Assembly (NCBI GenBank): GCA_009103225.1
Contig: RHPI01003156.1
Coordinates: 474,537-538,536 of the forward strand
Source of the DNA: Chlorokybus atmophyticus
Lineage: Eukaryota; Streptophyta; Chlorokybophyceae; Chlorokybales; Chlorokybaceae
Direction of reading: 5' to 3'
DNA: 64,000 nucleotides
The notes below the pieces were generated by a model. That model saw nothing but the letters and a program-made list of their open reading frames with translations, did not search any database and was not told the DNA's origin. Positions 59,800-64,000 of the stretch are shown piece by piece. Position 1 is the first letter of the stretch; each line of letters begins with the position of its first letter. A program made the translations under genes and the position numbers.

Positions 59800-61044
59800 G
59801 AACGGATGGCACGTGTTATATACAAGGGGCCACGTACTCTTCGCATGATTACAACTAAAATTCATATAAGCTTTCAAACATGTAAATGCATTCGTACGGG
59901 GAGCTTTAATAATGCTGATGCCCGTTCTCGATTGGCGAGGGGGTATGGTTGAGCCAAGGTTGATGTTTCCGTTGTCGTATGCAAGGGGGTAAAGCGGTCG
60001 CAGTATGAGGCACTGTAAATGGGTAAATACAATAATGTTATTATATGATAATAATATGCTAAGTATGAAAAGCTACTGATCGCTTGATAACTTTATGAAT
60101 GGATGTACAATAGGCATAACAATGATCTCATAGTTGCATGTTTGAGTAATATGCATATATTGATTGCCGGACGCTTCTGTTGTTGCATTTCGATATGTAC
60201 AAACACAACATTCCCCATCCCGCTTTGGATATTCGCATTTTGCAACACATTTATTGCTGCTATTTTAATAGCCATTTTCATTGAGAATATATGTTATATT
60301 TATGGATATAGGGCATATATAAGGCATGTAGTTTTACGCATGCCAAAGAGTTATTATCATCATGGTCGCGTGGTGGTTAACTTGTTAATATTACAATATA
60401 ACACCATTAACAATTGCAATTAACTGTTTAAATGCTCGCGCATGGTTTGTATTTCAATGCTCTTAAACACTTTTATGTATGGTAGACAGCATCTAACAAT
60501 ATCATTGATATCAACATGATATTTGTTTTTTCACTATAAAGATCATCATTCAAAGCAATGCTTGCACGTAACATCAACATTGACCAGCACAATATCATTT
60601 TAAAGTTATAACTCGTACTTACATGGCGTGTTTATGTTTATCAATAGAGCTTCAAGGCCCAAATCAGCGCTGATTATTGTCGCCTATTGTATTCATAATA
60701 CACTGCTGATGTGCTCCTTTGGCAATATGCTGCCCTTTGTGCATACATAGTGTGTGCATTTACATTATGGGCACAAGAAACAAGGAGACCGATAGAATGT
60801 ATACCCAATCTACGGATATACATGTATTGCTCATCTTATCGACAAAAAGTAAAAAAACAAAAATAACACGAAACTCATCTTGTTGTAGATAATAACTTAT
60901 ATACATGAAAACAACAAGTTGTTTCATCATACATATATATATAGAGAGAGATGGAGATTTAGATATAGATATAGATATAAGTAGATAGATAGATATACAT
61001 ATAGGTAGATAGATAGATGGATAGATAGTTAGATAGATAGATAA

Positions 61045-61076
<32 letters not shown>

Positions 61077-61385
61077 ATAGATATTTAATTAAGGCATTAT
61101 ATGAAAGACTTTTGCAAGCTTACCACGTTGTGTGCAATTAAAAAGTCGTGCTAGTAAGCAGACATGGAATATATATTTACTTTTAGAAGAAAAGCAAAAC
61201 ACGCATTCAACGTCTGCTAGTCCGCTATATATATGAGATACTCATATATATCTCTTGGATATTAAGCATATTTGCTGCAACAATTAATAAGTATTATGCT
61301 GAACTAGACATTAGGCATATTTGCTATTGAAACAAAATAACGAACACTTGTTACGATTATCCTCAACAAACTATTGAAAGGGCAC
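59800..61385. other. AT-rich region with tetranucleotide repeat
   Basis: No gene is recognised. The (GATA)n-type tract at about 60959-61085 is the main structure. A 106-codon frame at 60103-60423 is hydrophobic (CISICTNTTFPIPLWIFAF) and opposed by an antisense ORF; no motif supports it. Confidence 0.5.
60959..61085. repeat. (GATA)n / (AGAT)n microsatellite
   Basis: GATATAGATATAGATATA passes into TAGATAGATAGATA with scattered interruptions, over about 125 bp. Confidence 0.95.
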
Positions 61386-62114
61386 GTCACAAAGTGGGTG
61401 TGTTACAATATTAACTTGACTCGGATGGTCTAAGACTCACATCCAACAACTTTCTAGGTGTGCATGGTTGAGCAGCAAGGCCCATATCACAAGCCACACC
61501 GTTGAGAGTGTGGGGCATATGGGCAATATGAATGGGTGGATACATTACCCTGAGCAACTTAATGGATATATAAAGTCGCAATCGTCAGTCAATAATAGAA
61601 TAATAGCCTTAACGGGGTGCTGCTGCAATGATGCTGTGGAGCGTACATGGTAACAATCTTAACATAACAAGCAACATTACATTGCCTTAAACTGTGGTTC
61701 AAACATATGCATATCTATATTAGCCAAAGAAGTGTTTTGCCACCACTCCATTTCACATTGACAACAATTCATGACGCTTGTCCTTTATTGTATTGTTGCG
61801 ACAACAATTGCATGTGCGCAATCCACAATCAACAATTACCTTCAATGTTGACGCGCTATTCCTACCTCAGTGAAGGCTTTCTCAGTGTACAACTGCGTTT
61901 GTCTCTCAACCCATACATACCGCAGCTCAATTCAAACAGTGTCAGCACACATGTTCATGAAGGTGGGCTGCTGTAATGCTTGGCCCACACTCACAACAAC
62001 GCAGGCATGGGCGACAGGTGCGACAGCGCGCCTGGTCCCCAGAGTTTGTCTTCACCAAATCAACTGCAACTTCTTGTCAACTTCATGTATTCCGGGGGCA
62101 ATGTGCGATAGGCC
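61386..62114. other. 3' flank of the aminotransferase gene
   Basis: Mostly AT-rich, with no ORF supported by motifs. It presumably contains the aminotransferase 3' UTR at its right end. Confidence 0.45.
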
Positions 62115-63793
62115 TTACAATTCTGAGAGAGCCTGATCCATCACCGCCACAAAGAAGTCTGCCACAAGCCATTGTAAAGTAAACACTCAACTCAGTTTAA
62201 GCATTGCCGCAAAGCAAGCAACCCATGCATAGATACTACAATACACATGTGGGCAGAATGCATGGAGATCATGCAACTGCAGGACCGCAGCTGTGCAATG
62301 GCAGTAACCTTGTATGCTCATGCATGCCGCCTGCTTGACACATGCAGTTACAACATGTGAACTGCTCAGACGCAGTGACTTACCCGCGTCTTGTCGAGTG
62401 AAGCACATGGGAGGCTTGATTCGGAACACGTTGCCTTTCAGACCACCCTTACCAGCAAGAACACCCAGATCTGCAAGTCCATATCTACATGAGCTAGGGC
62501 ATGAAAGGCGCTGAAAAATGCAACATGCTTGGCTGACCACAACGACAGCGCGCGCGCGCACACACCCACACACAACATAAAGATGTGGCCATAGCTACCT
62601 TTCATCCTCTCAAAAGCTTGCACAGTCTCAGCAGTGGCAGGCGTCTTTGCTTTCCTGTCAGTGACCATCTCCACGCCGAGCATCAAGCCCGCACCTCGCA
62701 CGTCACCAATGACTGCGCGCATGTTGGTTCAAGGTTAGTTTACACTTGAGTATAACGTTTCTTTACAACAAAGCCACCACAGGACGTACGTACTCAACAA
62801 CTTACTGTCATGCTTCTGCTGTAGATGCATCAGGCGCCCAAGCAGATAACCTCCAACCTCTCGGCAATGCTCCTGCAGCATAGGTTTATGTAAACATGTC
62901 CGGTGTGTGTGTCAGCGACAATGCTGTGACTATCAACCCAAATCAACAACAAACCATCTCATACAGGGCATCCTGCATGATCAGTTGATGGCCCAGGAGT
63001 GACACATCAACCTCACCTGACGCTTTTCTTTGTCAACAACCTCCAGAACTGCCTTGCCAGCAGCGCTGCAGACAGGGTTGCCGCCGTATGTGTTGAAGTG
63101 CAACCTTTGTGCCATGACCGCTGCTACCTCTCTCGTCGTCACAACAGCTGCAAGGGGGACGCCGTTGCCAATGCCCTGCATGAACGCAAGCACGCAACAT
63201 GAATGTGAGACATGAGCACATGTGCGTGATTGAGTAAAGCAAGCAATGCTTGCCTTGGCCATCGTCACAATGTCAGGCATAACTCCTGCAGTCTCAAAGC
63301 CCCAATAGTGCGTGCCGCACCTTCCGAAGCCTGTTTGCACCTGCAAAGCGGCACGCCATTCTTGATACGCTAACAAAAGTGATACGCGAGCTGTTTCCGC
63401 AAAAGTAAGCCCCAGCATTGGTGCATGCTGCACCCAGATTGCTCACCTCATCTGCAATGCAAAGGCCACCGTGCGCGCGAATCAAGTCATATGCTTGCGG
63501 CAAGTACCCATCTGCAAGTTTGACGGTTCCACCAACTCCCTGCCAATGTGCCGACCAGACGGTCAAACTCACCCACATCAAAGACCTCATGAGCTCAAAT
63601 GCAAGTGTAATGCACAACACGACGCAATTGAAGTGTGCACTACCTGAATGGTTTCAGCAATGAAACCAGCTACTCTGCCCGAAGTGGAGTGTTCAATGAC
63701 AGACTTAAGGTCCTGGCTCACATAAGCTGGCCCATCGTCTCCAAACACGCCGCGGTATGGATCAGGGTTCATTGCGTGCTTTATGCCGAAGCC
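62115..63793 (-). CDS. alanine-glyoxylate aminotransferase 2-like, class III (5' part beyond window)
   Basis: The eight visible exons in transcript order are 63793-63644, 63539-63447, 63340-63254, 63175-63017, 62872-62806, 62712-62599, 62470-62384 and 62158-62115: 266 residues to the stop. The family is PLP-dependent and in plants and animals is mitochondrial, moving amino groups from alanine to glyoxylate or from beta-aminoisobutyrate. Landmarks: [50 protein letters not shown] (cofactor-binding Asp), [18 protein letters not shown] with the Schiff-base Lys, [38 protein letters not shown], and [22 protein letters not shown]. The intron after the Lys codon starts with GC (AAG/GCAAGC). The gene continues right of 63793. 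Confidence 0.93.
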
Positions 63794-64000
63794 CTAGAAA
63801 GACAACGTTGACAAGTAAGCAGAGGGCCAAGTTGCACAGGATGCACGGTCTACAGCTAGCGGTGCTACCATTTTGCAGACAGACAGCCGCACTCACAGCT
63901 CCCTCAACACACATGGACACACATGTGCGTGCGCTGAACACCCAGACACACAAGTGTGCATGTGTATGTTTCCTTTGTCGGAAGGTAGGTACCCATCCCT
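63794..64000. other. aminotransferase intron, right edge of window
   Basis: The sequence reads as intron upstream of the exon starting at 63793. A coding exon could begin near the last 30 bases, but too little is visible to say. Confidence 0.5.

Overview
The window is nuclear DNA of a photosynthetic eukaryote, most likely a green alga; I cannot name the species. Its protein genes are split by many short introns. They include a plant-type two-CBS arabinose-5-phosphate isomerase, an old-yellow-enzyme/OPR-type reductase, a probable plastid membrane protein, a mitochondrial ribosomal protein and a large EMAP-like (EML) WD40 protein. The mobile DNA is of plant/algal kinds: copia, chromovirus-type gypsy, TRIM, Penelope-like, hAT and a pogo-like MITE. 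Nothing looks bacterial, organellar or viral.

Bases 1-18.8 kb are a transposon graveyard. A broken Ty1/copia element lies on the minus strand (1-4712; 5' LTR 4320-4712). A decayed Penelope-like reverse transcriptase on the minus strand (about 4828-5688 and 13434-13871) was split by a Ty3/gypsy chromovirus (5689-13433, both LTRs, 5-bp target duplication GAAGC). That gypsy element itself carries a 632-bp TRIM (7258-7889) and another copia LTR (10314 to about 10676). A structurally complete hAT transposon (15618-18830) with 8-bp target duplications, terminal inverted repeats and an apparently intact four-exon transposase follows.

Bases 20-49.4 kb are gene-rich. In order: arabinose-5-phosphate isomerase (+); MED11 (-) diverging by 112 bp from a Rossmann/DUF2520 protein (+); an EML protein with two tandem HELP-WD40 units (-, 26 visible exons, 5' end lost in an assembly gap); a putative plastid two-helix membrane protein (+); uL22m (-) diverging by 72 bp from a 57-aa ORF (+), which is followed 74 bp later by a HEMK2-type methyltransferase (+); NADPH-thioredoxin reductase (-); and soluble inorganic pyrophosphatase (-).

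Bases 49.4-64 kb are sparser: an AT-rich gene desert (50.7-54.5 kb), an OPR/OYE reductase (-), a pogo-like MITE, another AT-rich stretch with tetranucleotide repeats, and the 3' part of an alanine-glyoxylate aminotransferase 2-like gene (-) running off the right edge.

Exon borders below were derived by hand from reading frame, splice dinucleotides and family similarity; every listed junction keeps frame unless noted. Seven introns start with GC instead of GT. Assembly gaps lie at 35829-36126 and 53322-53510, with single Ns at 10668, 34874 and 47327. A 309-bp perfect duplicate ending at the N at 47327 looks like a scaffolding artefact.
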